Shown here one piece after another: positions 34,559-46,745 of a DNA stretch of 64,000 nucleotides; within the stretch, counting starts at the first letter, position 1, and every line of letters starts with the position of its first letter. The notes beneath the pieces are model-generated. The model ran no database searches. It saw only the letters and a list, made by a program, of their open reading frames with translations, and was not told the origin of the DNA. A program made the position numbers and the translations under genes. Source of the stretch: Caprella mutica (taxonomy: Eukaryota > Arthropoda > Malacostraca > Amphipoda > Caprellidae); NCBI GenBank assembly GCA_947561585.1, contig CANNZV010000427.1, positions 512,376 to 576,375 on the forward strand, written 5' to 3'.

Positions 34559-34806
34559 CTCTCTCTTTGTGTCTATTTCCCAGTACACATTTCATCCTAG
34601 CTTTTAACAAAATGAATGTGGAAGAGAACCCTCTCTCTTTGTGTCTATTTCCCAGTACACATTTCATCCTTGCTTTTAACAAAATGAATGTGGAAGAGAA
34701 CCCTCTCTCTTTGTGTCTATTTCCCAGTACACATTTCATCCTTGCTTTTAACAAAATGAATGTGGAAGAGAACCCTCTCTCTTTGTGTCTATTTCCCAGT
34801 GATAAG
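34559..34806 (+). repeat. 72-bp minisatellite, 3.5 copies
   Basis: The unit starts CTCTCTCTTTGTGTCTATTT and ends GGAAGAGAACC, with period exactly 72. Because 72 is a multiple of three, long frames cross it on both strands. They are by-products. Confidence 0.92.
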
Positions 34807-34859
34807 TGTATAAGTGCTGGTAGACTGCTTTAGTAGATAGTGATCTAGTCTTGTTTTAA

Positions 34860-35300
34860 TTGTTAACTATATTCAATTAATGTTCATAGATTATGAATAG
34901 ATAGTAGCTACTGTATATATAGCTAATTAATCTAGTCTATTATTTTAGTTATAGAATAGTTTAGCTAGCTGGAATATAATATTGTCTTATACTTTAAATA
35001 TTCCTTTTCTCTCTACATCTGTTGACACTTTACTGAACAAATTTTAGAATCTAAAAATTTTCTAAGTAGCTATATCTTTTATACAAATATGTTCATAAAC
35101 ACATTTTATATTAGTGAGAGAATGTATCAATACTATTGTCAAGTAATCAAAAAATACTGAAATCCTTTTCAAAATCATTCATAGCATCAATTAAAATATG
35201 TTGTATTGATATGGTACCTATGTAAATTATGATCTTCTCCCACAATGATGCATAATTTTGCTTATAAGAATCATTTGATTATTCCATCAAAATGTTCAAA
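34860..35300. other. AT-rich spacer within the P-type element
   Basis: I see nothing recognisable: no ORF, and no repeat other than short TAGCTA-rich words. Confidence 0.5.
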
Positions 35301-35907
35301 TTTAATCTATTCTAGCTACTTATGTGTATGAATTAGTCTGCTAATACTCCATCCATGCAATTTAATCTATTCTAGCTACTTATGTGTATGAATTAGTCTG
35401 CTAATACTCCATCCATGCAATTTAATCTATTCTAGCTACTTATGTGTATGAATTAGTCTGCTAATACTCCATCCATGCAATTTAATCTATTCTAGCTACT
35501 TATGTGTATGAATTAGTCTGCTAATACTCCATCCATGCAATTTAATCTATTCTAGCTACTTATGTGTATGAATTAGTCTGCTAATACTCCATCCATGCAA
35601 TTTAATCTATTCTAGCTACTTATGTGGATGAATTAGTCTGCTAATACTCCCTCCATGCAATTTAATCTATTCTAGCTACTTATGTGTATGAATTAGTCTG
35701 CTAATACTCCATCCATGCAATTTAATCTATTCTAGCTACTTATGTGGATGAATTAGTCTGCTAATACTCCCTCCATGCAATTTAATCTATTCTAGCTACT
35801 TATGTGGATGAATTAGTCTGCTAATACTCCCTCCATGCAATTTAATCTATTCTAGCTACTTATGTGGATGAATTAGTCTGCTAATACTCCCTCCATGCAA
35901 TTTAATC
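35301..35907. repeat. 60-bp minisatellite, about 10 copies
   Basis: The unit begins TTTAATCTATTCTAGCTACT. Two variants coexist: one with TGTGTATG and ATCCAT, one with TGTGGATG and CTCCAT. The second variant dominates toward the right end, showing stepwise expansion. Confidence 0.95.
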
Positions 35908-36175
35908 GAATGGTAATGACTGACCACTTAAAGGTTTAGTCCGAAGTGGGCAAGTAGTCTGAATATAATCAACTGATTGTGACTCATGATTCCATGAAAA
36001 TATCTAGCATTATCGATCATAAAAGGCTATGAAGATCTTTTGTATTCATTTAGTTGACACTCTTTCTTTTCATTGTTTGTTTATACCTTTGTTAAACTTC
36101 GTTTCCTCCAACCATGAGTAAGTGGAATATTTTTTTCATACAATAACTACTTTTCAGTTTATTGTATTATGATGT

Positions 36176-36764
36176 CTGTTCCCATTGATTTCCGTTACGT
36201 TATTGATATGAATTATACTTTCTTATTCACTATATAATATTTATAATTTAGGTTCCCACTGGTTCCTGTCACGTTATTGATATGAATTATACCTTCTTAT
36301 TCATTATATAATATTTATAATTTAGGTTCCCACTGGTTCCTGTCACGTTATTGATATGAATTATACCTTCTTATTCATTATATAATATTTATAATTTAGG
36401 TTCCCACTGGTTCCTGTCACGTTATTGATATGAATTATACCTTCTTATTCATTATATAATATTTATAATTTAGGTTACCACTGGTTCCTGTCACGTTATT
36501 GATATGAATTATACCTTCTTATTCATTATATAATATTTATAATTTAGGTTACCACTGGTTCCTGTCACGTTATTGATATGAATTATACCTTCTTATTCAT
36601 TATATAATATTTATAATTTAGGTGACCACTGGTTCCTGTCACGTTATTGATATGAATTATACCTTCTTATTCATTATATAATATTTATAATTTAGGTTAC
36701 CACTGGTTCCTGTCACGTTATTGATATGAATTATACCTTCTTATTCATTATATAATATTTATAA
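36176..36764. repeat. 74-bp minisatellite, about 8 copies
   Basis: The unit contains CCACTGGTTCCTGTCACGTT and TTATATAATATTTATAATTT, with period exactly 74 for most copies. The first copy is the most divergent. GGTTCCCAC, GGTTACCAC and GGTGACCAC variants are grouped. Confidence 0.95.
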
Positions 36765-37224
36765 TGAGTACAATAGTAAATCTATGGCATAAATGCAATA
36801 TTCAATAAAATCTGGGTACAATTTCTATCCTTCAAATATTATTTCAAACTATAGGTATTTATTTTAAATTTAATAGATGTTCCTAGGTACTATTAATTTG
36901 AATCTTCTGCTTAAACCTAATAATAAAAGAATTCACTTGTGTAGTGAGTGGTATTAACCAAAAATAGCTTTTAAAAATTCGATTAGCAATAGCTGTATGT
37001 AGATGATGAGAAGAGCTTACTATTAGATTTATAATGCAATCACAATGCTCTAAATTACTAAGATTTAGTAAAAAAAAGCTCATTAATAATAAATATCTTC
37101 CTAATAGATAGCTAATGATCGAATTAACAAAATAATTTCATTTATATAGGCATGCTATTTTAAATTTTTATCTATGGCATCTGTGATGGTGTGCGCAACA
37201 AAACAATACATGGCAACTGCTTGC

Positions 37225-37311
37225 TACGTCACGGCCGCCAAGCTATTTTGACTCTAATTTGTACCCGTAGACTTGAACTAACTACCCTATTCTATAAACT
37301 GTGCAGTACAG
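37225..37311 (-). repeat. Right terminal inverted repeat of the P-type element
   Basis: Complement of the left repeat: TACGTCACGGCCGCCAAGCT at 37225-37244 and TTGAACTAACTACCC followed by TTCTATAAACTGTGC at 37273-37304. One indel separates the outer blocks. Confidence 0.85.
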
Positions 37312-37659
37312 GGAGCATTCGCAGACGGCCAGTGACATTTGAGAAACGAGGGAGGGTGCACGCATCTAGCAAACGCTCCACCAAACGCTTATTTAAGTCA
37401 TTAACATTGCATCTGTTGCCTAAATATTCATCAATTAATCTTCTTACATCAGTTAAATGTCCATAGATGAGAAAATTATAGAGCAAAATGATCAGATACC
37501 TAAAATATTTTGAAGAATAATGTGTAAGTTAACATCAGCTGTTGTGCTAACGAGAATCGTTACTCAACTTACTCAATCAGGTCTGAGAGCGACGCACACA
37601 CGTGTACTCTCCCTCGTTTCTAAATCTACACTAGAAGCTAACACGATTGTAACGGCTTA

Positions 37660-38323
37660 AGCCCCGTCCAGACGGTCAAATTTTTCAGAGAAGTGACAAA
37701 CTAAATGACGATAACTTCCTAGCGTCAGCAAACCGTCAAACTTTTCATCAGTTTTTTTATTCTAATATGTTGGATATCGTCATCAAAAAGTTTGTCAAAC
37801 TATTTGCTGACGATAAAGTTTGAAGTACAAACTAACTTTCCGGCAATAATATTTTTTTATTTGCGCGTCATTTTAGTTTATTACAGCTAGGTACACCTAC
37901 AAAAACCTCATTTTTTCAAACTTAGTACCTATCTAGTTACAATGGCTGACGACAGACTCTTTAATACTTGGTTGTATTAGAATGTATTAGATCTAAGTTA
38001 TAGGTAGGCTACCTACGTTGTGAATCGTTTTCTATGATCTATTTTTGACTATCCTTTTCAAGACGATATTTTGTCATTAGAAACAAATTATTTTTTCTGG
38101 TTTCTTACTGTTCTAAATTTAAAAAATATTCATACCAAGTTATATCATTTTTTTTTCAAGATATATAACATTAATTTTGGCGAAACTGACGCCAGTGAAC
38201 CTCAAACTTTTGGCGAGAAAATTTGACCGTGTAGACACCTTGAAAACTGACGATAAGTTTGTCATTTAGTTTGTCATTAAGTTTGTCACTTCTCTAAAAA
38301 AATTTGACCGTCTGGACGGGGCT
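37660..38323. mobile_element. Harbinger-like MITE related to the one at 17885
   Basis: Ends are AGCCCCGTCCAGACGGTCAA and its complement. The outer 15 bases are the same as those of 17885-19040 but the interior differs (AGTTTGTCA-type repeats). Flanks are TTA on the left and TAA on the right, within a TTAA context on both sides. Non-coding. Confidence 0.8.
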
Positions 38324-38469
38324 TAACATGGGCTATGTTAGCCGCCTGCCCTCAGTTACCCGCAAACTTTCACATAAGTTGTATGCAGCGTGTCAGATTA
38401 TCAAACTTTGAATGGGATTTTCTATTAGTTCAGAGATCTAAAAATCTTGTAATTCAAAAGCATAAGGCG

Positions 38470-38695
38470 TTTACAATTTTGAAGCTACGGCATTGCGATT
38501 TTATGCATTCGATTCTCCCCGGAATTCTCTACAAACTCTGGAAGAGTTTTATTTAATTTTCGAATTATTTTTCAAAATATTGAAATTCGAAACTAAAAAT
38601 TTCAATAATTCGAAAAAAAAACGCTTCCACAGCTTGTAGAGAATCGAATGCAAAAGAACATAATGTCATAGCTACAAAATTGTAGTATCCATTTA
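38470..38695. repeat. Foldback repeat
   Basis: CAATTTTGAAGCTACGGCAT and GCATTCGATTCTC at about 38475-38520 face GAGAATCGAATGCA and ATGTCATAGCTACAAAATTG at about 38638-38690. The centre is AT-rich. Long frames across it are not coding. Confidence 0.65.
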
Positions 38696-39294
38696 ATAAT
38701 TTACACACTGTTCGAAATTCGAATAACTCGTTTTCTATGGGTCGAATCGAAAAAATGTCAGGACACAAAAACATCTTAGAATTCATTTTAAATATGTGTA
38801 CAAAGTTTCACAACCGTAGCTTCAAGAACAGTTGCGTGCCGCAGTAGGAGGAGTTCGGAGGAGATTTGAGGCTGTTATTATAAACAAGGGGGGACATTTT
38901 GAATAAATTTATGATTTTTGAATTCTTAAAACCCTTATGTAATAATACATAACTGTAAATTAATAAATATATTTTTCGTTGGATTATAATATGCACTTTC
39001 ATTTGCTTCCAAACTTACGCCCCACCCTGTAGAACTATTTCATCAGTACTCTGCTACTCGCTAATTTGTAGATACATTGGAATTGAAGATTTCTACCATT
39101 AAAAATTAAAATTTATCGCAAAAAAATATACCATTCGATAGTAGAGATTCTAATGAATACACTGTAAAAAATTAAAATTCCACTCGTAACTATTAAAATA
39201 AGTCATTAAATGGGAGCGAAGCGTAGCGCTTTATTATGATTTCGACCAACAGCTGTTCAAACTATAAACACCAGAATGGTCGGGCCTGATACAC

Positions 39295-40065
39295 TATAGA
39301 CGAAGACAATATAAGATAGACCCTCAACTTGATAGGGCACAAGCAAGAATAATAACAACAAATCAGAAACGATCTATGCGTTCAGTAGCATACGTCACAG
39401 GAAACAATGACAAACCGTACAAACGTACGATCCATATTCACAGAGGGACAGACAGTCTCTAGTCGTGTGGAGTCGTTAGAAATATAAATATTCTATACTG
39501 ATTAGGGATTAGATAACTAATAACTTTATGATTAAATAAGTCTGTAAGATCACATATGAAGTTCAATTTAGTATTCTGCATAAAATCTTTCCTCTTTAAA
39601 CGAAGAATAGTCATAACTAGGATAGGTTAAAGACCTATCTAGGTACGGCATTGTCTTTAACGAAGCTAAGTTGAGGTTATAACGCTAATGAACTTTTTGT
39701 AGTTCATTACTGATTAGACATAAAATATATGTATATAAGGGGGGAGTGCCGCCCCCCGAACCCCCCTGCCAGGTCATTAAACAATCATGAAGTGTGCAGT
39801 ACAACAAACTAGCGGATACAACAAACTACATTAGCAACACTCAGTTATTTCTGTCTACGTAGTTCTTCATTTGTTTAAATAGGTAAATAAGGATTAAAAA
39901 ACAGGGAGGGGGAGGGGCTCTTGACCGGGGGGGGGGTACTTGACCGTACCCCATGTTTGTTATTGTTTGGTGTGACGTATACTACTGATCGCATCTGATT
40001 GGTTGTTAATATTCATGCATGTGCCCTATCAAGTTAAGCGTCTATCTTATATTGTCTTTGCTATA
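39295..40065. mobile_element. Inverted-repeat element (GACAATATAAGATAGA ends)
   Basis: The left arm 39295-39415 holds GACAATATAAGATAGAC, TTGATAGGGCAC and TAGCATACGTCAC. The right arm 39955-40065 has complements in mirrored order. The interior contains a copy of the G-rich repeat seen at 16861 and 20700-21180 (GCCGCCCCCCGAACCCCC at about 39750; GGGCTCTTGACCGGGG at about 39915). A solo arm is at about 49265-49320. Confidence 0.75.
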
Positions 40066-42796
40066 ACCGCTTGGGTTGTTTGACTGCATTGTTTGAAATG
40101 GAAGTTGGCCGACTGACGTTGCTGCATTGTTCTTATCCACGCTCTACTGTATTCTGTGGTAGTTCTAGCTAATACTAAAACTTATTTAATATTACCTGTA
40201 AGATAAATGTCTGAGGCTAGTTACAGCTCAACTATATACCTAGGTACCTAAATATTCTAACGAAATATTTACTATTTGGGCACCTAAGCTCCTAACTTGC
40301 TAGGTTGGTAGCTTACTGGATGAAACCCTATATTGTACTCTATAGCTAAGAAATCTACCTCTAACTAGGTAGGCACCTAATACATCTCTACTACCTACCT
40401 CTGTAACCTTCATAGGAACTACCTAATTAGGTTGGCACTCTACTTTCCGAGGAGTTTGCAATTAAGACTACCTACTAGGTCATTGAGTCACGTACCTAGC
40501 CGCCTAGAAAACTATTTTTATCTTAAACCCTATTTGCCGACCTAGTAAAATAAGTAAATATAGGTATACCTACTGTGTACCTACATGGTTTTCTAATTTG
40601 CTAACTAGGCTAATAAACACTATGTTACTTATTCAAACAGCCTACAGGCTGACAAGTGACAGCTTATGCCTAGGCTGGTTCTGTAAGTGGCCCCATGTTA
40701 CATAGTATGTCAGTTAAAGTCAATTAATTGGCTTAGATTTCAAAAGGGCAAAACTCAGATATGTCAATCAAATGTGTAATTGGCTTAAAATTTTTGATTT
40801 AATTCCTATGTTCCCATGTTAATTTTGACTTGAAATTAAAAAAAAAATGAGCCAAATTGGCTTGGCCCAGAAATTTTGACTCAAAAATTGGCTTACAATT
40901 AGAAATTTTGACTCAAAAATTGGCTTACAATTATCCAGCCTCTAAAACAATTAGCATGGGTCAAGACTCAGATATGTTCTAATAGGCATAAAATTTGGAA
41001 TTACGTCCTATGTTCCCTGTTCCTAATTTCGTATATTAAATTTGGTTTGAAATCTTCAAAAAATGTGCCAAATTGGATTGGCTCAGAATTTTTGTGATAT
41101 TTTGCCTCATAATTAAAAATTAGCTTAGCCGCTAACAATTTTCCAGCCTCTGAAACATGCCATGTGTAAGTACCTATATTTATAAAGGCAATTGGCCTAA
41201 TGACTCAATTTCCTAATAAATAATTTCAATTATTTAAAGAATGTCTGCTTCTTCTGGCAGCCTGCGCAGGGCATTTAAAAGAAATCCTAATATGAAACAG
41301 TGAAATGTGCTTAGGGCCCTCAACCAAGATATAAATTTTGACTTTAATTTTAACTACCTAGTTCGAGTCTTGACAGAACTACCTAGGCCTAGCCTACCTA
41401 GTCATTGCACTACTCACTAATTTGTCATTCAGTCTGGTTAATGGTTACCTGCCTAAATTAGAGTAAATAAGCCTACGCGGCTACGCCCTACTAAACTAGT
41501 TAGCGTACTACGTAATAGGTACTTAACTGATTTTGACCTCAAACCACAATAACATCACCTAATATAAAATAATAGTTTAACTGCATAATACTCGTATACC
41601 TTTAAATAATTTAATATAAATTTAAAATAACGATTTGATATAAATTTAAAATAGCAGTTTAATAGAAATTTAAAATAACAATTCAATATAAATTCAAAAT
41701 AACAATTTAATATAAATTTAAAATATCAATTTAATATACATTTACTAAATAAAATAGTATGTCTCATAAACTCTCCATTTGTCTCTCCAGCTGTCACCAT
41801 AATTCTCTCCAAAATACCATTGTAGCATGCATAAGAGAAAATTATATATTTCTCTCCATTTCCAATTAAATGGCTCAAAATAACTGTCATAAACTCGCCA
41901 TTAAAATGGCGAGTTTGGACATGATTTAGTACCTGGATTAATTTTGTTTTCCTTGACAAAATTGTTTGAAGTTGAAGAGGCGCAATTTACTTCTGACCAT
42001 AATTTATCTGCCCTGCGTGCCTTGTTTGTTTCAGTTTTAGAGACAAAAACTGGAGAAAAAATTATCTACCTATGTCCTAGGTATTAGGCCATAGTAGGCA
42101 TAGTCACATATCATAATATCATAGTATCCTAAATAAGAAGTAACTAGTATCTACTACCTAGTCTCCTAGACTTCCTTCAAATCTTTATCTGAAACTATTT
42201 GGTATTTTGGCTGTTTTTTTTTCAACTTTTATAAATCCAGGTACGGTTGAAGTTGGTACCTAGAATGATCAATGATGCTAGTCAATGCCAGTTATGTTTA
42301 TATCCGTGAATTAGGTAATAAATCCACTAAATTTGAAAAGTGATTACTTATTAGGTAATGAAGAGTATTTAGTTTGTAATTTAATGTTAAGTTGGTAGCT
42401 AGTTTATTTAAATGTAACTATTAAATTAATTAAATTAAATTAATGTAACTATAGGAATTAATTCAAATTGTTCATAGAGAATGACCCAAATATCTCCCTA
42501 TTTTGCAAACTGGCACAGTTGGATTTTATCTCATTTCTCTATATAATATATTGGCTGAAGTTCTCAATTTAAGAGTCGAAACCACTGTGCCTTTTGTATC
42601 ATGTACTGAATTCCACTCCAGTTTGCAAAGTAGGCCCAATATGTTAGATTTTATTTTTTCACAAATTCTCCCCCAAATTGTTTTTTCAATGTCTCTCCTA
42701 AATTCTCACAAATGTATACAATAATTACATGCATGTAAATGTAGTTAACAGTCTCCAAGATCTTGCCAAAATATATTTGCCCTCAGAAAACTCCCC
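40066..42796. other. Gene-free stretch, TAGGTACC-rich and with simple tandem repeats
   Basis: 40150-40700 is dense in CTACCTAGGTACC-type words. 40840-40935 has a duplicated AAATTTTGACTCAAAAATTG / GGCTTACAATTA block. 41590-41745 is a degenerate TTTAATATAAATTTAAAATAAC repeat of about 28 bp. A perfect 12-bp-arm palindrome (AAACTCGCCATT) is at 41891-41916. No gene recognised. Confidence 0.6.
41590..41745. repeat. Degenerate 28-bp tandem repeat
   Basis: About five to six copies of TTTAATATAAATTTAAAATA with substitutions in most copies, so an older array than the P-element minisatellites. Confidence 0.8.
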
Positions 42797-45450
42797 AAAG
42801 TAGGGTCACGCAGGTAAATTGCGGCCCTTCAATTTTTAATTGCGGCTCTCTTTAATTAAAGAGTCAAATCAAATTAAAGAGTCAAATCAATCTGAACTGA
42901 AATTACATTAAAATGTTGCATAGCTATCAAAAGAACCGCAGTGCTTGCTATAATTTATTAATTTAAGTTTTTAACGTGTGTTTTGAAGCTATGATGTTTC
43001 TGTTGTTAGAGGCCGCAGTTAGTTAGTTGTGCCAAAGACAATTTGGTTGTGGCGCAATTGGTTCTAGGTCAATTCGCCGAAAACACATTTGGCGAAAGCA
43101 CATTCGTCGAACGATATAGCAGAAAATTTAAGTTTATTGAAAATCCTGTGTTAATGAATATTTAAAATTGATCAAATTTTTTATTAACTATAAATTAAAC
43201 GATAATTAATTGTCTGGTTTTAATGCCATATCAATCCTTGTTCTTAGTCCCATTTTAAAAGTTTCTAAATAAATTTAGTAGTATTTATTAAATCATAAAT
43301 GTTTAATCCATTTATTCTAAATTAAACTTTTCTATTTTTTTAAAGGAGTTGATGAACAAAATTTATTTCGACTTCCTTTTTATACTCAAATACATTTCTC
43401 CATATTGTCAATATTTTATAAAAGGAATAGTTATATGAATATTCTTAAAACCTGTACCTTTCAATAGTTGTTGAAATGTACGAATTCAAAGTTGGGTAGA
43501 CGTTTTTGTGGGTTACCCTGTATAGTGAAAGCTTCGCGAGCGACTCACATGCAGTAGCAGACTGATTCTACTATGTATATTGAATGATAAAAATAAAGTG
43601 AGACCAACACAAAATAATTTACTTTCTTTTGTAACTGATAATTGTACACAGAAAATACATATAATTAATTTACATATTAATAAACTGTCACAAATGATGC
43701 AGCAATAACATTATATATGAGTTAATTAATTAAGTTAACGTAAGTTAACGTAAATACCATAAAGTTTAACCAATAATTATGTAGAATATTGTAAAGTAAT
43801 TTATACACTTATATGTAAGTTCATCTATATGTAATTTCATCTGGACTTACGAGATAAATTTGTTAACCTTTTAAAATAATTTTTTTTTCGGCGAATGGGG
43901 ACCGGTCACCGCCGCAATTTGCAAATTGGACTCCACTGACTTTTTCAAGGAGTTTAAAATAATTCAACGACATGTTTTCACTAATTTGGCTGATCCTGTG
44001 CAATGTTTCAAAGTATGGCAGAAAAGTCACCATTGTAGTGAGAATGTTAATTTGTCTCCCCAGTTTGCACTTTGCTGAAGCTAGGTTGCAACATTCAATA
44101 TATTGAAACAGAGAATGTATCAATGTATAACCGTATAAGAAATTTAACTAGGCTAGTAGTATATTGCTAGCAATTTACTAGTTTCTATATTAAATTTGCT
44201 ATGAACACTTATGAATTAATCCCTATATGTTACATTATTTTTACCGTTCACATACTGTTATTTACTGTAAAATAAGTATACCTTATTTATGTAAATAATT
44301 GTCATTTTTTCGGCTAAAGTGTAGTGCGGTGAAGGTCTTTTTTGACGAAAGGACCTAGAGCCGTAATTTTTTACCTAAAATTACCTGTGTGACCGACCAG
44401 AGTTCATATGTCTAGATGCCTTGTTTCAGAGACTTGGAGGCAAGAAGTGACAGATAAAAATAGCCTATAGACAGATTATAAGCCTTAGCCAGTCTGTAGA
44501 ATTTGTAACATTTTTGTGTGAACAATAACCTGTGTTTCAAAGTACCTAAATGCACAAAGTCTTCAATCAGCTCAGGACTTTATCTTAATAAAATTGAATT
44601 AAAATATCAAAACTGGCAACTTTGGAGGGGTGAATTAAGTTGTAAAACATGTGTATAACAAATAAATCACCCTTGTTTCCCAGGTAATAAAGCATGTTAC
44701 TTTGAGCCCTTCAATTGCAAATGGTGGAAATTATCTAATTTTCTTCTATGCTATAATGTTGTTTTGGAGAGAATTTATTATAATTTGATCATTTTTGAGA
44801 GAAATTTGGAAATTTTTGGAGAGAGTTGGAGAGACATATGGAGAGTTTATTAGTGATACTCTTTTACTTGGCACGGTCGTTTCTAAGTATGACAGGAAAG
44901 TTGCCTGTGTAGTGAGAAAATTAATTGGTCTCCAAGCTTGGTAAACCTAGGTAACCATATTTTAAAAGATGAATTTAGCTCCGAAGTAAAGATTTTTCAC
45001 AAGAAAACATAATTTTGTTCGATTTCTGATGCATGTGCATCATTTGAGACTATTTATTAGTATTTTTCTTGTTATTTTTATGTTTTACAACTTTTTTCAC
45101 CTCTGAAAAGTCATCAGTGAGACACTTTACTTGAATTTTCTTCTTGAAAAGTCTCCAGCTGACTGGCAACTTGGTCAACAAAATTTTGAAACATGATGAA
45201 TCACTCATAAAATTGTCTCAAAGAGTGGTGCTTTCAAGGGGAAAAACTTAACCTGGAAATTAAATTTATCTTTTTTTATTTTAAATAATCATGGTATCAA
45301 TACACCCCTAGTTGTCATTGTTATAATTTTTAATATCTTAAATGTGGCTACCTTATTTCAGTTATCTTGGAAAACCAATTTATTTTCTCTCTAAACTGGT
45401 GACTTTCCTGCCATACTTTGAATCATGACTGGTGACTGTGGTGAGAAGCA
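42797..45450. repeat. Diverged copies of the P-intron foldback family
   Basis: Recurring phrases are GGGTCACGCAGGTAAATTGC (42800), TTTCAAAGTATGG (44008), TTTGGAGGGGTGAATTAAG (44620), CCTGCCATACTTTGAA (45408) and GAAAAGTCATCAGTG (45103). 42912-43020 is the clearest match to 28640-28750. Orientation alternates, as expected of nested or foldback copies. No gene seen. Confidence 0.6.
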
Positions 45451-45753
45451 ATAATCTTAGTAATATAACAATGCATGGTAGTTAATTAAAGTGTTCTTCA
45501 TGAAATCTTCTATTTTGCCTTCTGTTCTCAGCAAAACAATTATAAATTTAAGAGGATATTCAATGTAGTTTGCAAAGAAAATGTTCTGCAGACAATAGCT
45601 TATGCATGGAGAAAAAATAAACCTAAAATTTTCTTGTATGTATATTGTAATGTTAATTAATAATGTGAAGTGTATTATGCTATGTGTAGCAAGTATTTTT
45701 TTTTTTTTTGCAACATAGTAAGTATATACAGGTCATTAATAAATAATTACAAT

Positions 45754-45966
45754 ATGCCAAGAAGAAGTTTCACTGAATTATCTTCTCGACAGAAAAGAAG
45801 AAGATTGAGTACAGTGAAACTAATTGATTCAAGAAACGGTGCATCTTCACCTGAAGAATTGTCTACAAATAGTAATAGTTCTGATGGATCTCCAAATAAA
45901 GATGCATTACCTATTGTTACATCCAAATACCCTGACAGGTCTCCTTCAAACAGTTCTGGATCATAA
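45754..45966 (+). CDS. Possible first exon of a transposon-like gene family
   Basis: Seventy codons starting MPRRSFTELSSRQKRRRL, followed by a Ser/Asn-rich stretch (EELSTNSNSSDGSPNK). A basic N terminus then a serine-rich linker resembles the start of a multicopy arthropod family whose later part ends in LPKD-type motifs (from memory). No splice donor before the stop was convincing, so it may be a truncated or broken copy. The minus-strand fragment at 48969-49225 could be a middle exon of the same family. Confidence 0.4.
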   Translation: MPRRSFTELSSRQKRRRLSTVKLIDSRNGASSPEELSTNSNSSDGSPNKDALPIVTSKYPDRSPSNSSGS

Positions 45967-46745
45967 TGATAATGAATATATGAGTAAGAAATAGTTACTA
46001 CGACCGCCTAAGAACTGAAGATTAAATCATTGTAAGATTGATTGCAAAAATGTCATCAACTATTTGCCAAAGGAATTTTATTAAGATTGAAAGTGATGAC
46101 TTATGTGATATTTATATTAATGCATATGTAGGTTACAGTAGTATTAGATGGAGTATACTTTTATAAGTAATAAATTTTGTTGCTTACTATTATTTCTTAT
46201 TAGCTTAATTTTTAAAGGTACATCTATTTTGACATGTTTTGTTCATGAAATGGAATAATATTTCATCAAAGAATTTGAATGATTTTGGTAATTGTGATAA
46301 ATAAACATTCTCATAAAGCTCAATCAATTCCTTTTTCCTAATTTACAAACGAAGTAAAACCAGCCGTATCTAACCATCTTTTCTTTGAACCGAATAATTA
46401 TTGGAAATAACATTTTACAATAAAACTCTTTTCCATTGTTCATTTCAATATGTATTTTATTATATTATAATAGGATGATTAACTTAAATATTAAATTAAC
46501 ATTACGTTAATAATTTAAAACAATGTAGATGCACGAATGGTAGCTTAATTATATGTTAGAACAATATCAATTACATTGTCCGAAATTTCGATAAGTGATT
46601 CGAATCATGTCCGAATAAGAGAATTTGATTCGAATTTTGTCCGAATAATCGAATCTGAACAGATAATGACGCAACGAAAATTTGCTTCGTAATAATTCAT
46701 AGATCGTATAAAACGCGGATTCGCTGTACATATTTTTGGGCTCTA

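Larger units (their letters stand above)
26729..37311 (+). mobile_element. Large P-type (THAP) DNA transposon
   Basis: Matching terminal inverted repeats (26729-26765 with 37273-37311, plus an inner pair 26786-26805 with 37225-37244) bracket a complete THAP/P-type transposase gene. At about 10.6 kb it is several times longer than Drosophila P. The extra length comes from a 3.5-kb first intron and a tail of minisatellites. Exact ends and an 8-bp target duplication were not resolved. P-type elements move by cut and paste using an RNase H-fold transposase. Confidence 0.8.

Noticed and set aside
34551..34833. Open frames on both strands crossing the 72-bp repeat
   Set aside because: The period is a multiple of three, so any stop-free unit repeats in frame; it does not indicate coding.
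35301..35907. CRISPR-like array
   Set aside because: The 60-bp units are contiguous with no unique spacers, and the genome is eukaryotic; it is a minisatellite.
38565..39002. Minus-strand frames of 64-73 codons
   Set aside because: They cross a foldback repeat and AT-rich DNA, with no recognisable motif or splice context.
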